DNA of 64,000 nucleotides from assembly GCA_016789955.1 (NCBI GenBank), contig JAEUPB010000036.1, positions 1 to 64,000 of the forward strand, given 5' to 3'. This document shows, in pieces, positions 16,800-25,317 of this stretch. This DNA is from Rubrivivax sp. (GTDB lineage: Bacteria; Pseudomonadota; Gammaproteobacteria; Burkholderiales; Burkholderiaceae_C). Numbering within the stretch: position 1 is the stretch's first letter; every line of letters starts with the position of its first letter. Under the pieces are notes generated by a model. The model ran no database searches and was not told where the DNA came from. It worked only from the letters and a program-made list of their open reading frames with translations. A program made the translations under genes and the position numbers.

Positions 16800-19748
16800 A
16801 TGACCACGCGCAAAGCGCCTCACCGTTCCCAGCCGCGGCTGGCCACCGTCGCGATCGCCGCCCACGCCGCGCTGGCGGCGCTCGCCGTCTCTCCCGCCCA
16901 CGCCCAGCAGCAGGGCAGTGGCGACGTGATCCAGGTCACCGGCTTCCGCGCCGCGCTCGAGAGCGCGTTGAACAAGAAGCGCGAGGACAACGGCATCGTC
17001 GACGTGATCCGCGCCGAGGACGTCGCCAAGTTCCCCGACACCAACCTCGCCGAGTCGCTGCAGCGCATCCCGGGCGTGGTGATCGACCGCGACGCCGGCG
17101 AAGGCCGGGGCATCACCGTGCGCGGCCTCGGGCCCGACTTCACGCGCGTGCGCATCAACGGCGTGGAGGCGCTCACCACCACCGGCGGCACCGACAGCTC
17201 CGGCGGCAACAACCGCAGCCGCGGCTTCGACTTCAACGTCTTCGCCGCCGAGCTGTTCAACACCATCACCGTGCGCAAGAGCGCCAGTGCCGACGTCGAC
17301 GAAGGCTCGCTCGGCGCCACGGTGGACCTGCAGACCTCGCGCCCGTTCGACTTCCCGCGCGGCTTCACCGCCAGCGGCTCGGTGAAGGGCCGCTACAACG
17401 ACCTCGCCGGCAAGACCGACCCGCGCGCGGCGTTCCTGGTCTCGCACAGCAACGAGTCGCGCACCTTCGGCGTGCTGTTCTCCGCGGCCTACTCCAAGCG
17501 CTACCTGTTCGAGGAAGGCTTCTCCACCGTGCGCTGGGACAACGGCGCCTCGTCGCAGGGCTGGTGCCCGCCGGTCGGCGTGGGCGGCAACCCCAATGGT
17601 TCCACCGCCACCACCTGCGGTGCGGCAGCCCAGGGCGTGCCGCGCGTGGCCGCCACCCCCGAGAACACCGCGGCCTACACGCTGGCCAGCAGCGCCGACA
17701 ACTTCCACCCGCGCCTTCCGCGCTACGGCCGCCTCACGCACGACCAGGACCGCTACGGCGTCACCGCCTCGGTGCAGGTGCGCCCGAACGACAACACGCT
17801 GCTGACGCTGGACCTGATGGCCTCGAAGCTGAAGGCCACGCGGCAGGAGGACTTCCTCGAGGCCATCTCGTTCAGCCGCACGGCGGCCCAGGGCGGCAAG
17901 CCGCAGACCACGGTGCTGAGCACCGGCTACGCCCCGAACGGTGCGCTGCTGTACGGCACCTACAACGGCGTGGACATCCGCGCCGAGTCGCGCTTCGACG
18001 TCCTGTCGACGACCTTCACGCAGCCGACGCTGACGTGGGAGCAGACGATCTCCGACCGGCTGCGCTTCGTGGCCAAGGGCGGCTACGCCGACTCTCGCTT
18101 CCGCAACCCGGTGCAGACCACCACCACGCTGGATGCGCTGAACGTCAACGGCTACGGCATCGACTTCCGCAACGACGACCGGCTGCCGCAGATCAGCTAC
18201 CCGTTCGATCCGAACCAGGCTGGCGGCGCGCTGACGCTGGTCGGCGTGCCGAGCGTGGCCAGCGGCACCCAGCCGACGACGATCCCCAACACCACGTCCA
18301 GCGAGATCCGCATCCGCCCGCAGGGCACGAACAACCGCGTCGAGTTGATGCAGGGCTCGGTCGAGTACGACGCGATGCCGGGGCAACTGCTGATCAAGGG
18401 CGGCGTCGACTACAAGAAGTACCGGTTCGACACCTACGAATTCCGTCGCGTCAACCAGAACGACACGATCTTCGCGCCGCCGGCGGGCGTCAGCGTCCAG
18501 AGCCTGACCACCGCGCTCAGCGGCTTCGGCCAGGGCCTGTCGCTGCCGGTGGGGGCGGTCACCTCGTGGGTGATCCCGAACCTGAACGCCATCGTGAAGG
18601 CCTACGACATCTACTGCAACTGCATCAAGAGCGGCCCGGCCGGCGGGCCGGGCGACTTCACGCTGACGTCGATCACCAATGGCAACGCGCGCGGCAACAA
18701 CCGGGCGGTGACCGAGAAGGACAGCGGCGGCTGGCTGCAGGGCGACTTCTCGTTCAAGCTCGGCTCGACGCCGGTGCGCGGCAATGCCGGCGTGCGCTGG
18801 GTGAAGACCGAGCAGGCCGCCACCGGTTACCAGGCCACGGCGGGCGGCACCCAGGTCACGGTGGCGCAGGAGTACACCGACGTGCTGCCGGCCGTGAACC
18901 TGGCTGCCAATGTCACGAAGGACCTGGTCGTGCGTGTGGCGGCGGCCAAGGTGATGTCACGGCCGCAGCTCGGCAACCTGAACCCGGGCGGTTCGATCTC
19001 CACCACCGGCACGCTGTCGATCACGGTGGGCAACCCGCTGCTCGAGCCGTTCCGCGCCAAGACGCTGGATGCCAGCGTCGAGTGGTACCACGGCCGCAAC
19101 GCCTTCATCGGCCTGGGCGTGTTCCACAAGGACATCGACACCTACATCCAGAGCCTGCGCACCAACATCCCGTACAAGCAGACCGGCCTGCCGCAGTCGC
19201 TGCTGCCGTCGAACTTCACCGGCGACGAGGTGTTCCAGGTCACGACGCCGGTCAACACGCCGGGCGGCAAGCTCGACGGCTTCGAGATCAACATCCAGCA
19301 GCCGTTCACCTTCCTGCCCGGTGTCTGGCGCAACTTCGGTGCCCTGCTGAACTACACCCAGGTGCGCTCGAAGATCCAGTACCTGGTGTCGCCGACGTCG
19401 GCCTCGACGATCACGGACGACCTGCTCAACCTGAGCCCGCGCTCGGCCAACGCGACGCTGTACTACGACGACGGCACCTTCAGCGCCCGCGTGTCGGCGA
19501 CCCGCCGCTCGTCGTACCTGCAGCGCGTGCCGGGGCAGAACAACAACGACGTCGAGGGCAAGAACAGCACCACCAACGTCGACTTCTCGCTGTCGTACCG
19601 CATCAACAAGCAGCTCGAGGTGACCTTCGAGGGCATCAACCTGACGAACGATCCGAACGACCAGTTCATCAGCCGTGCGCGCAACAGCAGCGTGGTCTAT
19701 CACGTGACCGGGCGTGAGTATCTGCTCGGCGCACGCTATAAGTTTTGA
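16800..19748 (+). CDS. TonB-dependent outer-membrane receptor (Caulobacter/Xanthomonas type)
   Basis: The 982-residue protein has a signal peptide (cleavage near SPAHA-QQQ), a plug domain starting at about residue 40 with the typical block VIRAEDVAKFPDTNLAESLQRIPGV and GEGRGITVRGLGPDFTRVRINGV, then a large beta-barrel ending GARYKF with the terminal Phe needed for outer-membrane insertion. This subfamily (TonB-Xanth-Caul) takes up plant-derived saccharides. Being next to kdgF and the lyase/esterase, it probably imports pectin fragments; that substrate is inferred. It begins 109 bp after kdgF and may be co-transcribed with it. Confidence 0.93.
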   Translation: MTTRKAPHRSQPRLATVAIAAHAALAALAVSPAHAQQQGSGDVIQVTGFRAALESALNKKREDNGIVDVIRAEDVAKFPDTNLAESLQRIPGVVIDRDAGEGRGITVRGLGPDFTRVRINGVEALTTTGGTDSSGGNNRSRGFDFNVFAAELFNTITVRKSASADVDEGSLGATVDLQTSRPFDFPRGFTASGSVKGRYNDLAGKTDPRAAFLVSHSNESRTFGVLFSAAYSKRYLFEEGFSTVRWDNGASSQGWCPPVGVGGNPNGSTATTCGAAAQGVPRVAATPENTAAYTLASSADNFHPRLPRYGRLTHDQDRYGVTASVQVRPNDNTLLTLDLMASKLKATRQEDFLEAISFSRTAAQGGKPQTTVLSTGYAPNGALLYGTYNGVDIRAESRFDVLSTTFTQPTLTWEQTISDRLRFVAKGGYADSRFRNPVQTTTTLDALNVNGYGIDFRNDDRLPQISYPFDPNQAGGALTLVGVPSVASGTQPTTIPNTTSSEIRIRPQGTNNRVELMQGSVEYDAMPGQLLIKGGVDYKKYRFDTYEFRRVNQNDTIFAPPAGVSVQSLTTALSGFGQGLSLPVGAVTSWVIPNLNAIVKAYDIYCNCIKSGPAGGPGDFTLTSITNGNARGNNRAVTEKDSGGWLQGDFSFKLGSTPVRGNAGVRWVKTEQAATGYQATAGGTQVTVAQEYTDVLPAVNLAANVTKDLVVRVAAAKVMSRPQLGNLNPGGSISTTGTLSITVGNPLLEPFRAKTLDASVEWYHGRNAFIGLGVFHKDIDTYIQSLRTNIPYKQTGLPQSLLPSNFTGDEVFQVTTPVNTPGGKLDGFEINIQQPFTFLPGVWRNFGALLNYTQVRSKIQYLVSPTSASTITDDLLNLSPRSANATLYYDDGTFSARVSATRRSSYLQRVPGQNNNDVEGKNSTTNVDFSLSYRINKQLEVTFEGINLTNDPNDQFISRARNSSVVYHVTGREYLLGARYKF

Positions 19749-21943
19749 GCCCCCTGGCTCCCTATCGGTCGCGACCCCCGGGACCCGAAGGGGCCCCTGG
19801 TGGGGGCCTGGGGGCGCCCGGCAGCGGACCGGCTAAGCCGGATCCGCGCCGGTGCTCGGCTGTCCCCGCGCTGGCACTGGCGCTGTGCGCGGGCTGCTCG
19901 GTGCCGTTGTCCGATGTGACGCCGGCTTCGATCAAGGCGACTGAGGTGCTGGCCTTCCCCGGTGCCGAAGGCGCGGGGCGCCATGCGCAGGGCGGGCGGG
20001 GCGGGAGGGTCTACACGGTCACGCAGCTGGGCGACGGCGGGCCGGGGTCGCTGCGCGAGGCAGTGGAGGCGAGTGGCCCGCGCACCGTGGTGTTCGCGGT
20101 GTCGGGCACGATCGTGCTGACGCGGCCGCTGGTGGTGCGGCAGGGGCGGCTCACGATCGCCGGGCAGACGGCCCCCGGCGACGGCATCACACTGCGCGAC
20201 TACCCGTTCGAGGTCGCGGCCGACGACGTGGTCGTGCGCTACCTCCGCTCGCGCATGGGCGACGAGCGCAAGGTGGACGGCGACGCGATGGGCGTCATCG
20301 CGGGCCGCCGCATCATCCTCGACCACGTCTCGGCGAGCTGGTCCACCGACGAGGTGCTGTCCACCAGCGCGCGCTTCGACACGCCCGAGCGCTCGTTCGA
20401 CGCGGTGACGGTCCAGTGGAGCTTCATCACCGAGAGCCTGAACCACAACCGCGCGAAGAAGCCCGGCGAGACGCATGGCTTCGGCACGCTGTTGCGCGCG
20501 GCCAAGGGCGCGCGCGTGAGCTTCCACCACAACCTGTGGGCACACCACGACGACCGCATGCCGCGGCCGGGCAACTGGCACGCGCCCGAGGTCGATCCCG
20601 TCGGGCCGCTCTACGACTTCCGCAACAACGTGTTCTACGACTGGGGCCGCGAGCGCTCGGGCTACAACCTCGATCGCGCGGCGCGCTCGTCGTACAACTT
20701 CGCCGGCAACACCTACCTGCGCGGCCCGTCGTCGAAGGGTGCGTACGCGTTCGAGGAGAGCAGCCCGGCGTCGCGCGCGTTCTTCGCCGGCAACACGATG
20801 GACTTCCGGCTGCCGGCCGACCCGTGGAGCCTCGTGCGTGCCCATCGCGAGCACCTGCCGCGGGGCCTGCCGGAGGGCTACCGGCTGCCGGCTCCGCTGG
20901 ACGTGGGCCCGGTGGCCACCGAGCCGGCGCCGGTGGCCTATGCGCGGGTGCTGGCGCATGCCGGCGCGGCCAAGTCGCGCGACGAGGTGGACCTGCGCAT
21001 CGTGCAGCAGGTGCGCCAACGCACGGGGCGGTTGGTCGACCGCGCCGACGAGGTCGGCGGCTGGCCGGCCTTGAAGAGCACGCCGGCCCCCGCGGACCGC
21101 GACGGCGACGGCATGCCCGACGACTGGGAGCGCACGCGCGGCCTCGATCCCGACGACCCCGCCGACGGCTCGCGCATCGACCCGCGCACCGGCATCACGG
21201 CGCTGGAGGCCTACCTGAACAGCCTCGTGCCCGAGCAGGCCTCCACGCTGGGCCCGCTGGCCACTTTGCACCCGGCGCTGCACCTGGTGGGCGACTCGAC
21301 GATGGCCGACAAGGTGCAGGAGCCGCCGAACCCGGAGTTCGGCTGGGGCATGCTGCTGCGCGAGCGGCTGCGCGAGCCGCAGCGGCTGCTGAACCACGCG
21401 ATGAACGGCCGCAGCACGAAGAACTTCCGCGACGAGGGGCGCTGGGACCACGTGCTCTCGCAGCTCGCGCCCGGGGACATGGTGCTGATCCAGTTCGGCC
21501 ACAACGATGCGCGGCGCGACGACCCTAAGCGGTTCGCCGATCCGGCCGCCTATCGAGAGAACCTCGTGCGCTACGTGCGCGAGGTGCGCGCGCTGGGGGC
21601 CGTGCCGCTGCTGGCCACCTCGATCACGCGCCGGCAGTTCGATGCGTCGGGGCGGCTCGTGGACACGCACGGCGACTACCCCGTGGTGATGCGCGAGGTG
21701 GCGCAGGCCGAAGGCGTGGTGCTGCTCGATCTGTACCGCAGCAGCGCCGCCCACGTGCAGCAACTCGGCGTCGAGGGGTCGAAGCCCACCTACCAGTGGC
21801 TGCCGCCGGGACAGTGGGCGCGCTTCCCGCAAGGCCGCACCGACAACACGCACTTCAGCCGCGACGGCGCACGCGCAATGGCCGCGCTGGCCGAGGAGGC
21901 GCTGCGCGTGCAGGTGCCGGCATTGGCCGGCTGGTGGAAGTAG
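19745..21943 (+). CDS. Fusion of PL1-type pectate lyase and CE12-type acetylesterase, exported
   Basis: The 732-residue product starts at TTG 19745, overlapping the receptor's TGA (TTGA). After about 37 residues encoded by repeat A comes a short hydrophobic leader (PALALALCAGC, an imperfect lipobox with Cys51). Residues 68-370 resemble pectate lyases of family PL1: FPGAEGAG, GQTAPGDGITL, VSASWSTDEVLS, SFHHNLWAHHDDRMPRPG. Residues 451-492 have a calcium-loop-like DRDGDGMPDDWE. Residues 511-730 form an SGNH hydrolase of the rhamnogalacturonan acetylesterase type: GDS at 516-518, Asn554, GHND at 585-588 and Asp700-x-x-His703. It would cut and deacetylate pectin outside the cytoplasm. No better start codon precedes the leader. 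Confidence 0.85.
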   Translation: MSPLAPYRSRPPGPEGAPGGGLGAPGSGPAKPDPRRCSAVPALALALCAGCSVPLSDVTPASIKATEVLAFPGAEGAGRHAQGGRGGRVYTVTQLGDGGPGSLREAVEASGPRTVVFAVSGTIVLTRPLVVRQGRLTIAGQTAPGDGITLRDYPFEVAADDVVVRYLRSRMGDERKVDGDAMGVIAGRRIILDHVSASWSTDEVLSTSARFDTPERSFDAVTVQWSFITESLNHNRAKKPGETHGFGTLLRAAKGARVSFHHNLWAHHDDRMPRPGNWHAPEVDPVGPLYDFRNNVFYDWGRERSGYNLDRAARSSYNFAGNTYLRGPSSKGAYAFEESSPASRAFFAGNTMDFRLPADPWSLVRAHREHLPRGLPEGYRLPAPLDVGPVATEPAPVAYARVLAHAGAAKSRDEVDLRIVQQVRQRTGRLVDRADEVGGWPALKSTPAPADRDGDGMPDDWERTRGLDPDDPADGSRIDPRTGITALEAYLNSLVPEQASTLGPLATLHPALHLVGDSTMADKVQEPPNPEFGWGMLLRERLREPQRLLNHAMNGRSTKNFRDEGRWDHVLSQLAPGDMVLIQFGHNDARRDDPKRFADPAAYRENLVRYVREVRALGAVPLLATSITRRQFDASGRLVDTHGDYPVVMREVAQAEGVVLLDLYRSSAAHVQQLGVEGSKPTYQWLPPGQWARFPQGRTDNTHFSRDGARAMAALAEEALRVQVPALAGWWK
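19749..19862 (+). repeat. Dispersed hairpin repeat, copy A
   Basis: This copy starts immediately after the TGA of the TonB receptor gene. It shows the shared elements GCCCCCTGGCTCCCT, then CGGTCGC, a longer C-rich/G-rich middle than in other copies, and the invariant stem at 19824-19847: arms GCGGA+CCGGC and GCCGG+A+TCCGC (one bulged A) around the loop TAA. It ends with GGTGCTCGG. Unusually it is open in the frame of the next gene and appears to encode that protein's N-terminus. Confidence 0.8.
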
Positions 21944-21962
21944 GCCGCCGCAGCGGCGGCGT

Positions 21963-22880
21963 TCAGGCGCTCATCAGGTCGCGCATCGCGTCGCGCGGGA
22001 TCAGCGCGCCGCGGTGCTGCACCACGCGTGCGGCCAGGCGGTTGCCGTGGCGCGTGGCGTCCACCGGGTCGGCGCCGGCCAGCCGCCGGGCGAGGTAGCC
22101 GGCCGCGAACGAGTCGCCGGCAGCCGTGGTGTCCACGACGCGCTCGATGCGCTCGGTGGGCACCTCGTGCCACGCGCCCATCGGCGTGGGGCGCACCCGC
22201 GTCGCATCGGCACCGCGCTTGACGATCGCCTCGCCGGCCTGCAGTTCGCTGCCGTCACACGCGGCGCCGAACAGCGCCTGGTGGTCGTCCAGGCTCACCA
22301 GCGCCACCGTGGCCAGGTCGAGTGCGCGCGCGAAGCACGCGCGGGCCTCGTCGCGGTCGCGCCACAGCCGCGGGCGGTAGTTGTTGTCGAAGGAGACCAT
22401 CGCGCCACGCTCGCGCATCGAGCGCATCAGCGCGTACAGCCGCTCGCGCCCGGCCGGCGGCAGGATCGCCAGCGTGATGCCGCTCAGGTACAGCGCCTGC
22501 CACTCGGCGGCGCGCGCTTCCAGCGGCGTGGCGTCGGTATCGAAGTAGGCCCTCGCGGCGCTGGTGTCGCGCCAGTACGAGAAGCGCCGCTCGCCATGCG
22601 CATCGGTCTCGATCAGGTACAGGCCCGGCAAGCGGCCGGGGATGCGGCGCACGAGGTCGGTGGCCACGCCCTCGGCCTGCCAGCGCTGCACGAGGCCCTC
22701 GCTGAGCGGGTCGTCGCCCACCGCGGTGGCGTAGTGCACCGACACGTCCTGCGCGCAGCGGGCCAGGTACACGGCGGTGTTCAGGGTGTCGCCGCCGAAA
22801 GTCTGGCGCATCGTCCCGAAGGCCTGGCCCTGCAGTTCGAGCATGCACTCGCCGACGAGCGCGATGGAAGCGTGGGGCAT
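21963..22880 (-). CDS. kdgK: 2-dehydro-3-deoxygluconokinase
   Basis: The 305-residue protein is a PfkB/ribokinase-family sugar kinase. It has the family's N-terminal GECMLEL and GGDTLNTAVYLAR, and the C-terminal DTTAAGDSFAAGYL motif with the catalytic Asp and anion-hole glycines. Length and context identify KdgK, which phosphorylates KDG to KDPG. The ATG at 22880 starts the protein at the first conserved strand. It is convergent with the lyase/esterase (19 bp between stops) and divergent from the aldolase gene, with a candidate KdgR site between the two starts. Confidence 0.9.
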   Translation of the reverse strand: MPHASIALVGECMLELQGQAFGTMRQTFGGDTLNTAVYLARCAQDVSVHYATAVGDDPLSEGLVQRWQAEGVATDLVRRIPGRLPGLYLIETDAHGERRFSYWRDTSAARAYFDTDATPLEARAAEWQALYLSGITLAILPPAGRERLYALMRSMRERGAMVSFDNNYRPRLWRDRDEARACFARALDLATVALVSLDDHQALFGAACDGSELQAGEAIVKRGADATRVRPTPMGAWHEVPTERIERVVDTTAAGDSFAAGYLARRLAGADPVDATRHGNRLAARVVQHRGALIPRDAMRDLMSA

Positions 22881-22905
22881 CGTGGAAGCGTCGAGTCCCG
22901 TTGAA

Positions 22906-22920
22906 TGGAACGGCGTTTCG
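22906..22920. promoter_or_regulatory. Candidate KdgR operator between kdgK and the aldolase gene
   Basis: TGGAACGGCGTTTCG matches the KdgR consensus at 10 of 15 positions and the udh site (reverse strand) at 13 of 15. It lies 26 bp upstream of kdgK and 64 bp upstream of the aldolase gene, so one dimer could control both. The call is based on motif resemblance plus the pathway role of both flanking genes. Confidence 0.5.
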
Positions 22921-22983
22921 ATTCTCGCACGGTGCCGCGGTAGCATGGCCGCGTCCGGACGGTCCGGCACGAGGAGGAGCGCG

Positions 22984-23745
22984 ATGAGAGAGAACCGCCT
23001 GCGCACGTTGTGGGGCCAGGGCCGGGCCGCGGTGAACGGCTGGCTCGCGGTGCCGAACAGCTTCTCCGCCGAGATCATGGCGAACCAGGGCTGGGACACG
23101 CTGACCATCGACCTGCAGCACGGCGTCATCGACTACGCGCAGATGGTGACGATGCTGCAGGCCATCTCCACCACCGCCACGGTGCCGGTGGTGCGGGTGC
23201 CGTGGCTGGAGCCCGGCATCCTGATGAAGGCGCTCGACGCCGGCGCCTACGCGGTGATCTGCCCGATGGTCAACACGCGCGAGCAGGCGCAGCAGCTGGT
23301 CTCGTGGACGCACTATGCGCCGCAGGGCTCGCGCAGCTTCGGCCCGGTGCGCGCCTCGATCTACGGCGGCGTTGACTACCCCACCGAGGCCAACCGCACC
23401 ATCGTCGCCTTCGCGATGATCGAGACGGCGCAGGCGCTGGACAACCTCGACGCGATCCTGTCGGTGGAAGGACTGGACGCGATCTACATCGGCCCGTCGG
23501 ACCTGTCGCTGGCGCTGGGCTGCAAGCCGCAGTTCGACGATGTCGAACCGAAGGTGGCCGATGCCATCGCCCACATCCTCGCCCGCGCCAAGGCCCACGG
23601 CGTGCGCGCCGGCGTGCACAACGGCCGCCCCGACGTGGCCCGCGCCCGCATCGCGATGGGCTTCGACTTCGTGACCGTCAGCTCCGACGCCCGGATCCTG
23701 GCGGCAGGGTCCCAGGACCTGCTGAAGGCGATGCGCGCGCCGTAG
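22984..23745 (+). CDS. HpcH/HpaI-family class II aldolase (KDPG or keto-deoxyglucarate aldolase candidate)
   Basis: The 253-residue protein matches the HpaI/GarL family of metal-dependent pyruvate aldolases. Visible elements are the catalytic His in DLQHGVIDY, the pyruvate-binding Arg in VVRVPW, metal ligands Glu in MIETAQALDNLD and Asp in YIGPSDLSLALG. The start at 22984 has a strong AGGAGG-type ribosome site 8-13 bp upstream. Two roles fit the neighbourhood: cleaving KDPG made by KdgK (no eda gene is seen here), or acting like GarL on 5-keto-4-deoxyglucarate from the Udh route. The shared operator with kdgK favours the first, but the sequence alone cannot decide. Confidence 0.85.
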   Translation: MRENRLRTLWGQGRAAVNGWLAVPNSFSAEIMANQGWDTLTIDLQHGVIDYAQMVTMLQAISTTATVPVVRVPWLEPGILMKALDAGAYAVICPMVNTREQAQQLVSWTHYAPQGSRSFGPVRASIYGGVDYPTEANRTIVAFAMIETAQALDNLDAILSVEGLDAIYIGPSDLSLALGCKPQFDDVEPKVADAIAHILARAKAHGVRAGVHNGRPDVARARIAMGFDFVTVSSDARILAAGSQDLLKAMRAP

Positions 23746-23776
23746 CCGTCGCCGTCTCGGCGTCCCCGATCAAGCC

Positions 23777-23877
23777 GCTTGCGCGGATCCGGCTCTGCCG
23801 GTCCGCTGCAAGAGCCCCAGGGCCACGAAGGGGCCTCTCAGGCCCCAGGGGGCAGCGACCGGGAGGGAGCGTGGGGG
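23777..23877 (-). repeat. Dispersed hairpin repeat, copy B
   Basis: Read on the minus strand it begins directly after the TAG of the OmpA-like lipoprotein gene: CCCCCACGCTCCCT, CCGGTCGCTG, a long C-rich/G-rich palindromic middle, then the conserved stem at 23783-23806 with loop AGA and the same single bulged A. The tail after the stem differs from copies C and D (GCGCAAGC). It also lies just downstream of the aldolase gene on the other strand, so it could terminate transcription from both sides. Confidence 0.8.
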
Positions 23878-25206
23878 CTAACAGGTCACGACCTTGAACT
23901 CGACGCGGCGGTCGAGGGCGTCGCTGGCGTCGTCGCGGCCGTTGCCGATCAGCGGCTCCTTCGAGCCGACGCCGTTGGCGATCATGCGTTTCGACAGCGT
24001 GGGCTGCCAGCGCTCGATCTCCTTCTTCAGCGATTCGGCGCGCAGCAGCGACAGCCGCTCGTTCACCGGCTCCGGGCCGGTCGGGCTGCTGTGGCCCACC
24101 ACTTCCAGGCAGCTGTTGCGCACGCTGCTGGCCGCGGCGATCTGCTGGATCCACATCGGGTAGGGCAGCGGCGGGCCGACCTTCGGATCGGACCACAGCG
24201 CCGACGTTCCAGGGCGAAACAGGAACTTGACGCCCAGCCGCTTGGAGGTCAGCCCCGTGTCGACGATGCGGCCGAAGGCCTTGGCGGCTTCTTCCTTGTG
24301 GTTGAGCCGCCAGTTGGTGAGGTACAGGCCCGTGTAGGTGCGCAGCTGGTCGCCGCCCGGCGTGCGCTGGGCCGCCTCGTAGAGCTTCAATGCCTGCGGG
24401 TACTGGCGCGCGGCGTAGGCGTCGGCCGCCTCGGCCAAGGTGGCCGACGCGACGATGCGGTCGACGTACAGCGGGTGGATCGGATCGCCGGCGCGCGTGC
24501 CCTGGCAGGTGCGGATGTAGCCGCTGGTGGCCGGATCGTCGGCCTGCGCCGGCGCGTCGCGGTAGAACGGCAGCGGCGCCGGGTCCACGCCGTCGGGCTT
24601 GGCGAAGGCGAGGCCCTTGCTGACCAGCTTGCCGGTCTTCAGGTCGGCAAGCGCCAGGCAGATGCGGTAGGCCTCGCGCTTGCCTTCGGTCTTGCGTTCG
24701 GCGTTCACGCCGGTGAAGGTGCCCACCAGGATCAGCGGCCCGCGCTGCACGTTGGCAGTCGTGAACGGCTGCACCTCATACTGCTGCGCATACTGGTCGC
24801 GCACCAGCTTGACGATCTTCGCGCCCATCGCCTGCGAGGCCGCGGTCTGCACGCCGGTGAAGCCGTCGATCAGCGGGTCGACGAGGATGTTGTGGCGGCC
24901 GCTGCCCGGCGGCAGCTGCGCCTTGCCGAGCAGCTGGTTGGCCGCGGCGAGCACCGCCTCGTCGAACGGCAGCGTGGGCGGCGGCGGTGCCGGTGCCGGC
25001 GCGGGGGCCGCCGGTGGCGCCGCCCGAGGGGCTTCGGCCACCGGTGGCGCCGCGGGAGCTGGCGCGGCCGAGGGGGCCGGCGCAGGTGCCTCGGGGACCG
25101 GCGCCGCACAGGCCATCAGCAGCCCAGTGGCCCAAGCGAGGGTCCACAGGGTGCGGGAACCCGAAGGCCGGGTTCGGCCTGCGGAGGATGCGTGGTTCGT
25201 CGTCAT
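23878..25206 (-). CDS. Lipoprotein with C-terminal OmpA-like peptidoglycan-binding domain
   Basis: The 442-residue protein starts MTTNHASS, has a leader with a lipobox (GLLMACAAP), then about 50 residues rich in Pro and Ala. A central region has tetratricopeptide-like helices (YAARQYPQALKLYEAAQRTPGG), and the last ~120 residues resemble an OmpA domain (LEVVGHSSPTGPEPVNERLSLLRAESL, then GSKEPLIGNGRDDASDALDRRVEFKV). It is probably anchored in the outer membrane with the end touching peptidoglycan. The OmpA-like Asp/Arg pair appears as DALDRRVEF. Specific function is unknown. Its stop codon abuts repeat copy B. Confidence 0.8.
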   Translation of the reverse strand: MTTNHASSAGRTRPSGSRTLWTLAWATGLLMACAAPVPEAPAPAPSAAPAPAAPPVAEAPRAAPPAAPAPAPAPPPPTLPFDEAVLAAANQLLGKAQLPPGSGRHNILVDPLIDGFTGVQTAASQAMGAKIVKLVRDQYAQQYEVQPFTTANVQRGPLILVGTFTGVNAERKTEGKREAYRICLALADLKTGKLVSKGLAFAKPDGVDPAPLPFYRDAPAQADDPATSGYIRTCQGTRAGDPIHPLYVDRIVASATLAEAADAYAARQYPQALKLYEAAQRTPGGDQLRTYTGLYLTNWRLNHKEEAAKAFGRIVDTGLTSKRLGVKFLFRPGTSALWSDPKVGPPLPYPMWIQQIAAASSVRNSCLEVVGHSSPTGPEPVNERLSLLRAESLKKEIERWQPTLSKRMIANGVGSKEPLIGNGRDDASDALDRRVEFKVVTC

Positions 25207-25317
25207 GGGCCCGGCTCCATTCGACTGGTGCTCTGAGGGCGGGCAGTATGCACCCGGGCGGGGCACGCACGAGCCCCTAACCAGCCCCTGCGCCCGGCAG
25301 GTCGCGCGGGCGACCCG

